Shown piece by piece: positions 1-6,548 of a stretch of DNA of 9,991 nt (the stretch's first letter is position 1; each line of letters begins with the position of its first letter). The DNA comes from Lachnoclostridium sp. UBA7097 (GTDB lineage Bacteria; Bacillota; Clostridia; Lachnospirales; Lachnospiraceae). The position numbers were made by a program, and so were the translations under genes. The DNA is taken from contig DKYP01000003.1 in NCBI GenBank assembly GCA_002499945.1, positions 1 through 9,991 on the forward strand, read 5' to 3'. A model generated the notes under the pieces. It worked only from the letters and a program-made list of their open reading frames with translations, had not been told where the DNA came from and did not search any database.

Positions 1-61
1 GTGTTATTGGCTGAATAGTTACAAAAAATCTCAAGTTTTGTATAGAATATGTGAAAAAACC

Positions 62-90
62 TTGCCATTTTTCCAGATTTGATATATGAT
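62..90 (+). promoter_or_regulatory. Putative sigma-A promoter of the butyryl-CoA cluster
   Basis: A -35 box TTGCCA (62-67, 5 of 6 to consensus) and a -10 box TATGAT (85-90, 5 of 6) are separated by the ideal 17 bp. Transcription would start near 97, giving a leader of about 157 nt before thl. A weaker pair lies upstream: TTACAA (19-24) and TAGAAT (43-48) with 18 bp between them. A lone TATAAT (114-119) has no recognisable -35 at the right distance. The choice rests on sequence match only. Confidence 0.55.
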
Positions 91-128
91 ATTTATGAAG
101 ATTGCCTAAAGTATATAATAACGTTACA

Positions 129-210
129 GCCCGGCTTAAGGCAGAGATGCTTAAAAAGGGCAGTAGCAACAGAATCTGTACCAGCAACATAAAAGTACAG
201 GTCACAGATT
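129..210 (+). promoter_or_regulatory. Structured 5' leader of thl
   Basis: Two stem-loops can form between the putative start site and the thl ribosome binding site. The first pairs GCCC (129-132) with GGGC (158-161) and, inside a 3x3 internal loop, TTAAG (136-140) with CTTAA (150-154). The second is stronger: AATCTGTACC (173-182) pairs with 200-210 over 10 bp with one bulged C (203) and a 17-nt loop. The heptamer AGCAACA occurs twice, at 165-171 and in that loop at 183-189. Neither hairpin has a U-run after it, so they are not intrinsic terminators. The layout does not match a riboswitch class I recognise. A regulatory role is inference. Confidence 0.35.
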
Positions 211-253
211 ACTTATGCTGTCGGAATTCAATTATAAGGAGGAATTTAGTATT

Positions 254-1447
254 ATGGCAAAGAAAGTAGTTATAGCGGGCGCATGCCGTACTGCAATTGG
301 TAAAATGGGTGGAGGATTAAGCAAAACTCCGGCTCCTGTCTTAGGTTCTATAGTTATTGAGGAAGCTCTTAAAAGGGCTGGTGTACCAAAGGACAAGGTT
401 GACCATGTATACATGGGTTGTGTTATACAGGCAGGCCTTGGACAGAATGTTGCACGCCAGTCTTCCATTAAGGCAGGACTGCCAATTGAAACCCCAGCAG
501 TTACAGTGAACGTTGTTTGTGGTTCAGGACTTAATTGTGTAAACATGGCTGCACAGATGATACAGACAGGGGATGCTGATATCGTTGTTGCAGGCGGTAT
601 GGAGAATATGTCCATGGCTCCATATGCAATGATGCAGGGCCGCTATGGTTACCGTATGAACAATGGCAAATTAGTGGATACAATGATTAATGATGCATTA
701 TGGGATGCATTTAACCAGTACCACATGATGATTACAGCAGAGAATGTTGCAGATAAGTGGGGACTTACACGTGAAGAACTTGATGAATTTGCTGCAAAGA
801 GCCAGCAGAAGTGCGAAGCTGCTATTAATGCGGGCAAATTTGACGATGAAATCGTTGCTGTACAGACAGGCGTTGACAAAAAGACTAAAGAGCCTGTTAT
901 GTTTGATAAAGATGAAGGACCACGTCCTGGAACTACTGCTGAAGGATTAAGTAAGTTAAAGTGCTGCTCAGGCAAAGAAGGCGGTGTCGTTACAGCAGGT
1001 AATGCATCAGGTATTAATGATGGTGCTGCTGCAGTTGTTGTTATGAGCGAAGAGAAAGCTAAAGAACTTGGTGTTACACCAATGGCTACATTTATAGCAG
1101 GTGCACTTGGCGGTGTTGACCCTGCAATAATGGGTGTAGGCCCTGTTGCTTCTACAAAGAAGGTGCTTGCAAAGACAGGCTTAAAGATTGATGATTTTGA
1201 CCTTATTGAAGCAAATGAAGCTTTCGCAGCACAGTCTGTTGCAGTTGGCAAAGAACTTGGATTTGACCTTAGCAAGTTAAATGTAAATGGTGGTGCTATT
1301 GCACTTGGACATCCTGTAGGCGCTTCAGGCTGCCGTATCCTTGTTACACTTCTCCATGAGATGAAGAAGACAGGTGCAAACAGGGGTCTTGCAACACTTT
1401 GTATTGGTGGCGGCATGGGCTGCTCTACAGTTGTTGAGAAATACTAA
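254..1447 (+). CDS. thl: Acetyl-CoA acetyltransferase (thiolase)
   Basis: This enzyme condenses two acetyl-CoA to acetoacetyl-CoA plus CoA, the entry step of butyryl-CoA synthesis in the cytoplasm. The 397-residue product has the usual length for biosynthetic thiolases. The nucleophile Cys89 lies in VCGSGLNC, NEAF is at 321-324, the catalytic His353 in ALGHPVGASG, and the proton-shuttling Cys383 in TLCIGGGMG; all catalytic residues are present. The ATG at 254 is chosen because AAGGAGGA (236-243) lies 10 nt before it and the protein then begins MAKKVVIAGA, as family members do. An in-frame ATG at 215 would add 13 unlikely residues and has no comparable binding site. It is first in the cluster and is separated from crt by 156 nt that include a terminator-like hairpin, so thl could be made in excess over downstream genes. 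Specificity for longer acyl chains cannot be excluded, but context argues for acetyl-CoA. Confidence 0.97.
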   Translation: MAKKVVIAGACRTAIGKMGGGLSKTPAPVLGSIVIEEALKRAGVPKDKVDHVYMGCVIQAGLGQNVARQSSIKAGLPIETPAVTVNVVCGSGLNCVNMAAQMIQTGDADIVVAGGMENMSMAPYAMMQGRYGYRMNNGKLVDTMINDALWDAFNQYHMMITAENVADKWGLTREELDEFAAKSQQKCEAAINAGKFDDEIVAVQTGVDKKTKEPVMFDKDEGPRPGTTAEGLSKLKCCSGKEGGVVTAGNASGINDGAAAVVVMSEEKAKELGVTPMATFIAGALGGVDPAIMGVGPVASTKKVLAKTGLKIDDFDLIEANEAFAAQSVAVGKELGFDLSKLNVNGGAIALGHPVGASGCRILVTLLHEMKKTGANRGLATLCIGGGMGCSTVVEKY

Positions 1448-1462
1448 TCCGGCATTTTTCAC

Positions 1463-1481
1463 AAACGGGTTTACCCGTTTT
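1463..1481 (+). terminator. Terminator-like hairpin after thl (possible attenuator)
   Basis: AAACGGG (1463-1469) pairs with CCCGTTT (1474-1480) across a 4-nt loop, giving a perfect 7-bp stem that starts 15 nt after the thl stop codon. The 3' tail is only TTTT (1478-1481) before a G, so termination would be weak or partial. The stem is flanked by A's and T's and could act in either direction. Partial termination here would lower crt-hbd expression relative to thl; this is inference. Confidence 0.45.
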
Positions 1482-1509
1482 GATATTGGGGTTAGTGTGC
1501 ATTTGTACT

Positions 1510-1574
1510 CTGGTGTGGTGCGGGAAGCTTTTCCGTACCACATATGCCAGGGGCTTTTTAAGAGCCCGGACTGG
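1510..1574 (+). repeat. Structured intergenic element, copy 1 (thl-crt gap)
   Basis: A 13-bp uninterrupted stem forms between 1514-1526 and 1530-1542, with two G-U pairs and a 3-nt loop. CTGG (1510-1513) can extend it by pairing with CCAG (1547-1550) across a 4-nt bulge. A second small stem pairs 1551-1556 with 1562-1567. The same CCAG can instead pair with CTGG at 1571-1574, so two folds compete. No U-run follows the main stem. The element shares TGTGGTGC (1514-1521), a 22-nt spacer and ATGCCAG (1544-1550) with the hbd-bcd gap. It ends 14 nt before the crt ribosome binding site. It could be an RNA processing, stability or regulatory element, or a member of a dispersed genomic repeat family. 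Confidence 0.5.
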
Positions 1575-1603
1575 AACAAAAATATTATAAAGGAGTAATT
1601 ATA

Positions 1604-2395
1604 ATGGAATTCATTTTATATGAAGTTAAGGACATGGTTGCAACAATTACAATTAACCGTCCAAAGGCTTTAAATGCATTAAACAGCCAGGTTCTTGAGG
1701 AACTTGATGCTGCACTTGATGCAGTTGATTTAAATACAGTAAGATGCCTTATCCTTACAGGCGCAGGGGACAAGTCATTTGTTGCAGGGGCAGATATCGG
1801 TGAGATGAGCACACTTACAAAAGCTGAAGGTGAAGCTTTTGGCAAGAAGGGCAATGATGTGTTCCGTAAGCTTGAAACATTCCCAATCCCTGTAATTGCA
1901 GCAATTAACGGGTTTGCACTTGGTGGCGGGTGTGAGATTTCAATGAGCTGTGATATACGTATATGTTCAGAGAATGCAGTATTTGGCCAGCCAGAAACAG
2001 GCCTTGGAATTATACCAGGTTTTGGCGGCACACAGAGGCTTGCAAGGCTTGTAAGCCCTGGAATGGCTAAACAGCTTATCTACTCTGCAAGAAATATTAA
2101 AGCAGATGAAGCATACCGTATCGGGCTTGTTAATGCGGTATATCCTGCAGAAGAACTTATACCACAGGCAGAAAAGCTTGCTGCTACAATAGCAAAGAAT
2201 GCCCCTATCGCAGTACGTAACTGCAAGAAGGCTATTAATGACGGCCTCCAGACAGATATGGACAGTGCGCTTGTAATAGAAGAGAAGCTTTTTGGTGACT
2301 GCTTCGAGACAGAAGACCAGAAAGCAGGAATGGGCAATTTCCTTGAGAAAGACAAAGAAAAGAAATTAAAGGTAGTTCCATTTAAGAACTGCTAA
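1604..2395 (+). CDS. crt: 3-hydroxybutyryl-CoA dehydratase (crotonase)
   Basis: This crotonase-fold enzyme dehydrates 3-hydroxybutyryl-CoA to crotonyl-CoA, the third reaction of the pathway. The product has 263 residues, normal for a single-domain enoyl-CoA hydratase. The oxyanion-hole segment is AGADI (61-65) together with Gly108 in ALGGGCE. The two catalytic glutamates of hydratases are present as Glu111 in GGGCE and Glu131 in FGQPE. PGFGGTQRL (138-146) is also typical of the hydratase subfamily and argues against isomerase or decarboxylase members. The ATG follows AAAGGAG (1589-1595) with an 8-nt spacer. hbd begins 30 nt after the stop, so the two are likely translated from one message. 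Its upstream gap holds the hairpins described separately, which may set its level apart from thl. Confidence 0.95.
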   Translation: MEFILYEVKDMVATITINRPKALNALNSQVLEELDAALDAVDLNTVRCLILTGAGDKSFVAGADIGEMSTLTKAEGEAFGKKGNDVFRKLETFPIPVIAAINGFALGGGCEISMSCDIRICSENAVFGQPETGLGIIPGFGGTQRLARLVSPGMAKQLIYSARNIKADEAYRIGLVNAVYPAEELIPQAEKLAATIAKNAPIAVRNCKKAINDGLQTDMDSALVIEEKLFGDCFETEDQKAGMGNFLEKDKEKKLKVVPFKNC

Positions 2396-2425
2396 ATCAT
2401 TAAATAAATATATGGAGGTTATAAA

Positions 2426-3268
2426 ATGAAAGTTGGAGTAATTGGCGCAGGTACAATGGGTTCCGGTATTGCACAGGCATTTGCACAGACAGATGGATAT
2501 GAAGTTTATTTATGTGATATCAATGAAGAGTTTGCTGCAAATGGAAAGAACAAAATAGCTAAGGGATTTGAAAAGAGGATTGCAAAGGGAAAGATGGAGC
2601 AGTCTGCTGCTGATGCTATCCTTGCAAAAATTACAACTGGTGTAAAAGATATTTGTACAGACTGTGATTTAATTGTTGAAGCTGCACTTGAAGTTATGGA
2701 TATCAAGAAGCAGACATTTAAGGAGTTAGAAGAAATCTGCAAGAATGAAAACTGCATTTTTGCAACAAATACATCATCCCTGTCAGTTACAGAAATTGGC
2801 GCTGGCATAAAGAGGCCTGTAATCGGCATGCACTTCTTCAACCCAGCTCCTGTAATGAAGCTTATTGAAGTAATCCGTGGCGAGAACACTACTGATGAAG
2901 TAAATGATAAAGTAATTGAAATTTCAAAGGCAATCGGCAAGACTCCTGTAGAAGTTAAAGAAGCTCCTGGCTTTGTAGTAAACAGGATTCTTATTCCAAT
3001 GATTAATGAGGCTGTTGGCATTTATGCAGAGGGAATTGCTTCTGTAGAAGGTATTGATACAGCTATGAAACTTGGTGCAAACCATCCAATGGGGCCTCTT
3101 GCTTTAGGTGATTTAGTTGGCCTTGATATCTGCCTTGCTATTATGGATGTCCTTTATACTGAAACTGGGGATTCAAAATACCGTGCACATACACTTCTCA
3201 GGAAAATGGTACGTGCAGGCAAGCTTGGCATGAAGACAGGCATTGGTTTCTATGATTACAGGAAATAA
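2426..3268 (+). CDS. hbd: 3-hydroxybutyryl-CoA dehydrogenase
   Basis: This enzyme reduces acetoacetyl-CoA to 3-hydroxybutyryl-CoA, the second pathway step. The N-terminal Rossmann domain opens with VIGAGTMGSGIA (5-16), and Asp31 at the end of the second strand fits NAD(H) rather than NADP(H). The family's active-site residues are all visible: Ser117 in NTSS, His136 in GMHFFNP, Glu148 in KLIEVI and Asn186 in GFVVNR. The C-terminal substrate and dimerisation domain follows from about 190. At 280 residues it has the usual length for the short bacterial enzyme. As I recall the classical clostridial sequences, the loop between Ser117 and His136 is two residues shorter here (after KRP), outside the catalytic positions. 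GGAGG (2414-2418) sits 7 nt before the ATG. It forms a tight pair with crt upstream and is followed by a 156-nt structured gap before bcd. Confidence 0.96.
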   Translation: MKVGVIGAGTMGSGIAQAFAQTDGYEVYLCDINEEFAANGKNKIAKGFEKRIAKGKMEQSAADAILAKITTGVKDICTDCDLIVEAALEVMDIKKQTFKELEEICKNENCIFATNTSSLSVTEIGAGIKRPVIGMHFFNPAPVMKLIEVIRGENTTDEVNDKVIEISKAIGKTPVEVKEAPGFVVNRILIPMINEAVGIYAEGIASVEGIDTAMKLGANHPMGPLALGDLVGLDICLAIMDVLYTETGDSKYRAHTLLRKMVRAGKLGMKTGIGFYDYRK

Positions 3269-3284
3269 TTATAAATAACAGTTC

Positions 3285-3333
3285 CTGGAATGGCTATGTG
3301 GTGCAGGCATCCCCTGTGCCCATAGCATGCCAG
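3285..3333 (+). repeat. Structured intergenic element, copy 2 (hbd-bcd gap)
   Basis: GCTATG (3293-3298) pairs with CATAGC (3321-3326). After one bulged T, GGTGCAGG (3300-3307) pairs with CCTGTGCC (3313-3320), including two G-U pairs, around a 5-nt loop. This gives about 14 bp in total. CTGG (3285-3288) can close the base with CCAG (3330-3333). TGTGGTGC (3297-3304), 22 nt, then ATGCCAG (3327-3333) reproduces the layout of the thl-crt gap without any gap in the alignment, while the middle differs. No U-run follows, so it is not an intrinsic terminator. Its location 16 nt after the hbd stop suits a 3'-end stabiliser or processing site, but that is inference. Confidence 0.5.
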
Positions 3334-3347
3334 CGGCGGTTAATGTT

Positions 3348-3375
3348 TTGCCTTAAAATGGCATAATTATATAAA
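3348..3375 (+). promoter_or_regulatory. Possible internal promoter for bcd-etfB-etfA
   Basis: TTGCCT (3348-3353, 4 of 6 to the -35 consensus) and TATAAA (3370-3375, 5 of 6 to the -10 consensus) are separated by 16 bp in an otherwise AT-rich stretch about 50 nt before bcd. Transcription would start near 3382. Such a promoter would let the Bcd-Etf complex be made independently of thl-crt-hbd. AT-rich sequence yields matches like this by chance, so confidence is low. Confidence 0.28.
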
Positions 3376-3377
3376 AG

Positions 3378-3396
3378 ATACTGGATGGGCCAGTAT
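3378..3396 (+). promoter_or_regulatory. Short hairpin in front of the bcd ribosome binding site
   Basis: ATACTGG (3378-3384) and CCAGTAT (3390-3396) form a perfect 7-bp stem around the loop ATGGG. It lies 9 nt before the AAAGGTGG ribosome binding site (3406-3413). Its CTGG (3381-3384) could also pair with CCAG at 3330-3333 of the larger upstream element, mirroring the competing pairing in the thl-crt gap. It may influence ribosome access or be a dyad bound by a regulator; nothing in the sequence decides between these. Confidence 0.35.
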
Positions 3397-3424
3397 AAAT
3401 TTATGAAAGGTGGTATAAAAAGGC

Positions 3425-4591
3425 ATGGATTTTACATTAAGTAAAAAGCATGAGATGGCGAGACAGCTTTTTAAAGATTTCGCTGAAACAGAAGTTAAGC
3501 CTTTAGCTCAGGAGGTTGATGAAACTGAACATTTCCCTATGGACAATGTTAAGAAAATGGGAAAATATGGCTTTATGGGTATTCCTGTACCAAAGGAGTA
3601 TGGCGGACAGGGTTGTGATATCTTAACATATGTAATGTGTGTTGAGGAACTTTCAAAGGTATGCGCTACAACAGGTGTTATTGTATCTGCACATACATCA
3701 CTTTGCGCTGACCCAATCCTTACATATGGTACAGAGGAGCAGAAGAAGAAATATCTTCCTGACCTTGCAAGTGGTAAGAAGATAGGTGCATTCGGGCTTA
3801 CAGAGCCAGGTGCAGGTACAGATGCCCAGGGCGTACAGACAAAGGCTGTTCTCGATGGCGATGAGTGGGTGCTTAATGGTTCCAAGTGCTTCATCACAAA
3901 TGGTGAAGTTGCTGATATATACATTGTAATTGCTTATACAGATGTTGTTGAAAAGAGGGGAAGAAAGGTTAAATCATTCTCTGCATTTATCGTAGAGAAA
4001 GGAACACCTGGCTTCTCATTTGGTACAAAAGAAAAGAAGATGGGTATCCGTGGTTCTTCTACATATGAGTTGATTTTCCAGGATTGCCGTATTCCAAAGG
4101 ATGCCCTTTTAGGGGCACAGGGAAAAGGTTTCCCTATTGCTATGCATACTCTTGATGGCGGACGTATTGGTATCGCTTCACAGGCTCTTGGAATTGCAGA
4201 AGGTGCATTAGAGAGGACAATTGAGTATACAAAGGAAAGAAAGCAGTTCGGCCGTACTATTGCACAGCAGCAGAATACACAGTTCCAGCTTGCTGACATG
4301 GCTACAAAGGTAGAAGCTGCAAGACACCTTGTATACAAAGCTGCCATGAAAAAACAGGAATTTGCAGAAGGTGCTAAAGTATCTTATTCTGTAGAAGCTG
4401 CCATGGCTAAACTGTATGCTGCAGAAGTTGCAATGGAAGTTACAACAAAGGCAGTACAGTTACATGGTGGTTATGGTTATATCAGGGAGTACGATGTAGA
4501 GCGTATGATGCGTGATGCAAAGATTACAGAAATCTACGAAGGAACTTCAGAAGTACAGCGTATGGTAATATCAGGCAGCTTATTAAAATAA
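3425..4591 (+). CDS. bcd: Butyryl-CoA dehydrogenase
   Basis: This FAD-dependent acyl-CoA dehydrogenase works in the reductive direction here, turning crotonyl-CoA into butyryl-CoA with electrons from EtfAB. The 388-residue product has the standard three-domain layout: helical N-terminal domain (about 1-120), beta domain with FGLTEPGAGTDA (123-134) and FITNG (156-160) for FAD and substrate, and C-terminal helical domain with ERKQFG (271-276) and QLHGGYGY (345-352). The catalytic base is Glu372 in IYEGTSE, at the short-chain dehydrogenase position. The start is fixed by AAAGGTGG (3406-3413), 11 nt before the ATG, and by the family-like opening MDFTLSKKH. etfB follows after 21 nt and etfA next, the usual arrangement for a Bcd-EtfAB complex. 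A possible own promoter lies just upstream. Other short-chain acyl-CoA dehydrogenase activities are excluded mainly by context. Confidence 0.95.
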   Translation: MDFTLSKKHEMARQLFKDFAETEVKPLAQEVDETEHFPMDNVKKMGKYGFMGIPVPKEYGGQGCDILTYVMCVEELSKVCATTGVIVSAHTSLCADPILTYGTEEQKKKYLPDLASGKKIGAFGLTEPGAGTDAQGVQTKAVLDGDEWVLNGSKCFITNGEVADIYIVIAYTDVVEKRGRKVKSFSAFIVEKGTPGFSFGTKEKKMGIRGSSTYELIFQDCRIPKDALLGAQGKGFPIAMHTLDGGRIGIASQALGIAEGALERTIEYTKERKQFGRTIAQQQNTQFQLADMATKVEAARHLVYKAAMKKQEFAEGAKVSYSVEAAMAKLYAAEVAMEVTTKAVQLHGGYGYIREYDVERMMRDAKITEIYEGTSEVQRMVISGSLLK

Positions 4592-4612
4592 TTAAAAAGG
4601 AGTGACAAAGCC

Positions 4613-5398
4613 GTGAAAATAGTAGTATGTGTAAAGCAGGTTCCGGATACTAAAGGCGGGGTAAAGTTTAACCCTGATGGTACTTTGGACAGAGGCGCTA
4701 TGCTTGCGATTATGAACCCTGATGATAAAGCAGGTCTTGAAGCAGCCCTCAGATTAAAAGATGAATATGGTGCAGAAGTTACTGTTGTTACAATGGGTCT
4801 TCCAAAGGCAGAGGAAGTCCTCCGTGAAGCTATGGCTATGGGGGCTGACAAAGGTATCCTTGTAACAGACAGGGTTTTAGGTGGTGCAGATACATGGGCT
4901 ACATCTACAACAATCGCTGGTGCACTCAGGAATATTGACTATGATTTAATTATCACTGGCCGTCAGGCTATTGATGGTGATACAGCCCAGGTTGGTCCTC
5001 AGATTTCTGAGCATCTTGACCTTCCAGTTATTTCATATGCAAAGGATATCAAAATCGAAGGTGACTATGTAGTAGTACAGCGCCAGTATGATGACAGATA
5101 TCATGTATTAAAGGCTAAGATGCCTTGTCTGGTTACAGCTCTTTCAGAGTTAAATGAGCCACGTTATATGACTCCTGGCGGAATTTTTGATGCTTATGAT
5201 GCTGAAATTACAGTATGGGGCAGGAAAGACCTTAAGGATGTTGACGATTCTAATCTCGGCCTTGCAGGTTCACCTACAAAGATTGCTAAAGCTTCCGATA
5301 AGGTAAGAAAAGGCGCAGGTGAAGTTAAGAAGGACCTTGATGCAGATGGTGCGGTTTCATATATTATGGACAAGTTAAAAGAGAAACATGTAATCTAA
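4613..5398 (+). CDS. etfB: Electron transfer flavoprotein beta subunit (bifurcating type likely)
   Basis: With EtfA this subunit carries electrons from NADH to Bcd. It has 261 residues, normal for EtfB, opening with the typical KIVVCVKQVPDT. GADTWATS (91-98) and GRQAIDGDTAQVGPQ (116-130) form the nucleotide-binding region. In confirmed bifurcating Etfs of butyrate producers, an ADTxATS-like loop helps bind the second, bifurcating FAD in EtfB, where housekeeping Etfs hold AMP; that resemblance supports, but does not prove, coupled ferredoxin reduction. Translation starts at GTG (4613), supported by AAGGAG (4597-4602) 10 nt upstream and by homologue-like N-terminal sequence; there is no better ATG. 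It sits 21 nt behind bcd and 26 nt ahead of etfA, so all three are expected in equal amounts. Confidence 0.95.
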   Translation: MKIVVCVKQVPDTKGGVKFNPDGTLDRGAMLAIMNPDDKAGLEAALRLKDEYGAEVTVVTMGLPKAEEVLREAMAMGADKGILVTDRVLGGADTWATSTTIAGALRNIDYDLIITGRQAIDGDTAQVGPQISEHLDLPVISYAKDIKIEGDYVVVQRQYDDRYHVLKAKMPCLVTALSELNEPRYMTPGGIFDAYDAEITVWGRKDLKDVDDSNLGLAGSPTKIAKASDKVRKGAGEVKKDLDADGAVSYIMDKLKEKHVI

Positions 5399-5412
5399 AT
5401 AGAAAAGGAAAA

Positions 5413-5419
5413 GTGGTGA
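5413..5419 (+). promoter_or_regulatory. Ribosome binding site deciding the etfA start
   Basis: GTGGTGA differs by one base from the anti-Shine-Dalgarno complement GAGGTGA, and its core lies 8 nt before the ATG at 5425. The same bases contain two in-frame GTG codons (5413, 5416) that could be read as alternative starts behind AAAAGG (5403-5408). The ATG is preferred because EtfA proteins of this group, as I know them, begin MGLEEYKG. Confidence 0.5.
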
Positions 5420-5424
5420 CTAAA

Positions 5425-6462
5425 ATGGGTTTAGAAGAATATAAGGGTGTCTATGTCTTTGCACAGCAGGTAGACAATGAATTAAGCGGTATCGCTTTTG
5501 AATTACTTGGAAAAGCTAAAGAACTTGCAAAAGACCTGAACACAGATGTTACAGCAATGCTTTTAGGTTCTGGCGTAAAAGGTCTTGCAGACCAGTTAGC
5601 TGAATATGGCGCTGATAAGGTTATCGTTGTTGATGACCCTGAATTAAAAGATTACAGGACAGAGCCTTATGCTCACGCTGTATCTTCAATTATAAATGAG
5701 TACAAGCCTGAAATAGTGCTTGTTGGTGCTACTGCAATCGGAAGGGATTTAGGCCCACGTGTTTCAGCAAGGGTTGCAACAGGGCTTACAGCAGACTGTA
5801 CTGTACTTGAAATTGGTGATTTCCCACTCAATCCAGTTCCAGGACAGGAACAGAAGCACAACCAGTTATTAATGACACGTCCTGCATTTGGCGGTAATAC
5901 AATAGCTACTATTGCATGCCCTGATAACCGTCCGCAGATGGCAACAGTACGTCCTGGCGTTATGCAGAAGATTGACCCTGTACAGGGTGCAAAAGCAGAA
6001 GTTATAGAGTTTAATCCTGGATTTACCCCGAATGACAAGTATGTTGAAATCGTGGAAATAGTTAAGGAAATCTCTAATACAGTAGATATTATGGATGCTA
6101 AGATACTTGTATCAGGCGGACGTGGTGTAGGAAGCAAAGAAAACTTCCAGATACTCCAGGACCTGGCTGATGTAATCGGCGGCACAGTAAGCTGCTCACG
6201 TGCAGTAGTTGATAATGGATGGATGCCAAAAGAATTACAGGTAGGACAGACAGGTAAAACAGTACGTCCTAATGTATACTTTGCTATTGGTATTTCAGGT
6301 GCTATCCAGCATGCAGCAGGTATGGAAGAATCTGATATTATCGTTGCAATTAATAAAGATGAAACAGCACCAATCTTTGAGATAGCTGATTATGGTGTTG
6401 TTGGCGACCTTAATAAGATAGTTCCAAAGCTTACAGAGGAATTAAAGAAGGTTGTTAAATAA
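5425..6462 (+). CDS. etfA: Electron transfer flavoprotein alpha subunit
   Basis: This partner of EtfB binds the FAD that hands electrons to Bcd. The 345-residue product has an N-terminal nucleotide-fold domain (about 1-200) and a C-terminal FAD domain with the EtfA signature: SGGRG (230-234), SRAVVDNGW (258-266), QVGQTGKTV (272-280) and GISGAIQH (289-296), followed by VAINKD (307-312). No extra N-terminal ferredoxin-like 4Fe-4S domain is present, unlike some caffeyl-CoA or lactate-linked Etfs, so electrons would reach ferredoxin directly from the EtfAB-Bcd complex. The start could be moved 9 or 12 nt upstream to GTG codons; see the ribosome binding site entry. It is the last gene of the cluster and is followed 27 nt later by a strong terminator. 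No gene for the terminal CoA-transferase or butyrate kinase follows. Confidence 0.95.
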   Translation: MGLEEYKGVYVFAQQVDNELSGIAFELLGKAKELAKDLNTDVTAMLLGSGVKGLADQLAEYGADKVIVVDDPELKDYRTEPYAHAVSSIINEYKPEIVLVGATAIGRDLGPRVSARVATGLTADCTVLEIGDFPLNPVPGQEQKHNQLLMTRPAFGGNTIATIACPDNRPQMATVRPGVMQKIDPVQGAKAEVIEFNPGFTPNDKYVEIVEIVKEISNTVDIMDAKILVSGGRGVGSKENFQILQDLADVIGGTVSCSRAVVDNGWMPKELQVGQTGKTVRPNVYFAIGISGAIQHAAGMEESDIIVAINKDETAPIFEIADYGVVGDLNKIVPKLTEELKKVVK

Positions 6463-6489
6463 TTTTAAGGACTGTAAATATACATACAG

Positions 6490-6530
6490 CAGGTATACTT
6501 TGGTATATTACCGGGTATACCTGTTTTATT
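6490..6530 (+). terminator. Intrinsic terminator of the butyryl-CoA cluster
   Basis: CAGGTATAC (6490-6498) pairs perfectly with GTATACCTG (6515-6523). Inside it GGTA (6502-6505) pairs with TACC (6509-6512). The stem is followed at once by TTTTATT (6524-6530). Position, stem length and T-run all fit termination of plus-strand transcription after etfA. Confidence 0.85.
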
Positions 6531-6548
6531 ATGCAGAAGAAGCACAAA

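Noticed and set aside
215..253. Upstream in-frame ATG at 215 as the thl start
   Set aside because: It would place the strong AAGGAGGA site inside the gene and add 13 residues not seen in thiolases.
97..253. A known riboswitch or T-box in the thl leader
   Set aside because: I could not find the conserved core of any class I know, such as a T-box motif; only generic stem-loops are visible.
649..1416. Long open frame of 255 codons antisense to thl, with similar antisense frames over crt, hbd, bcd and etfA
   Set aside because: They lie wholly inside well-supported genes, lack ribosome binding sites and family motifs, and are explained by biased codon use that leaves few stops on the opposite strand.
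1583..1588. TATTAT as a -10 box before crt
   Set aside because: There is no usable -35 at 16-18 bp, and a start there would fall on or after the crt ribosome binding site.
1374..1598. 74-codon plus-strand open frame across the end of thl and the thl-crt gap
   Set aside because: It starts inside thl without a binding site, and its second half is the hairpin element; the composition does not look coding.
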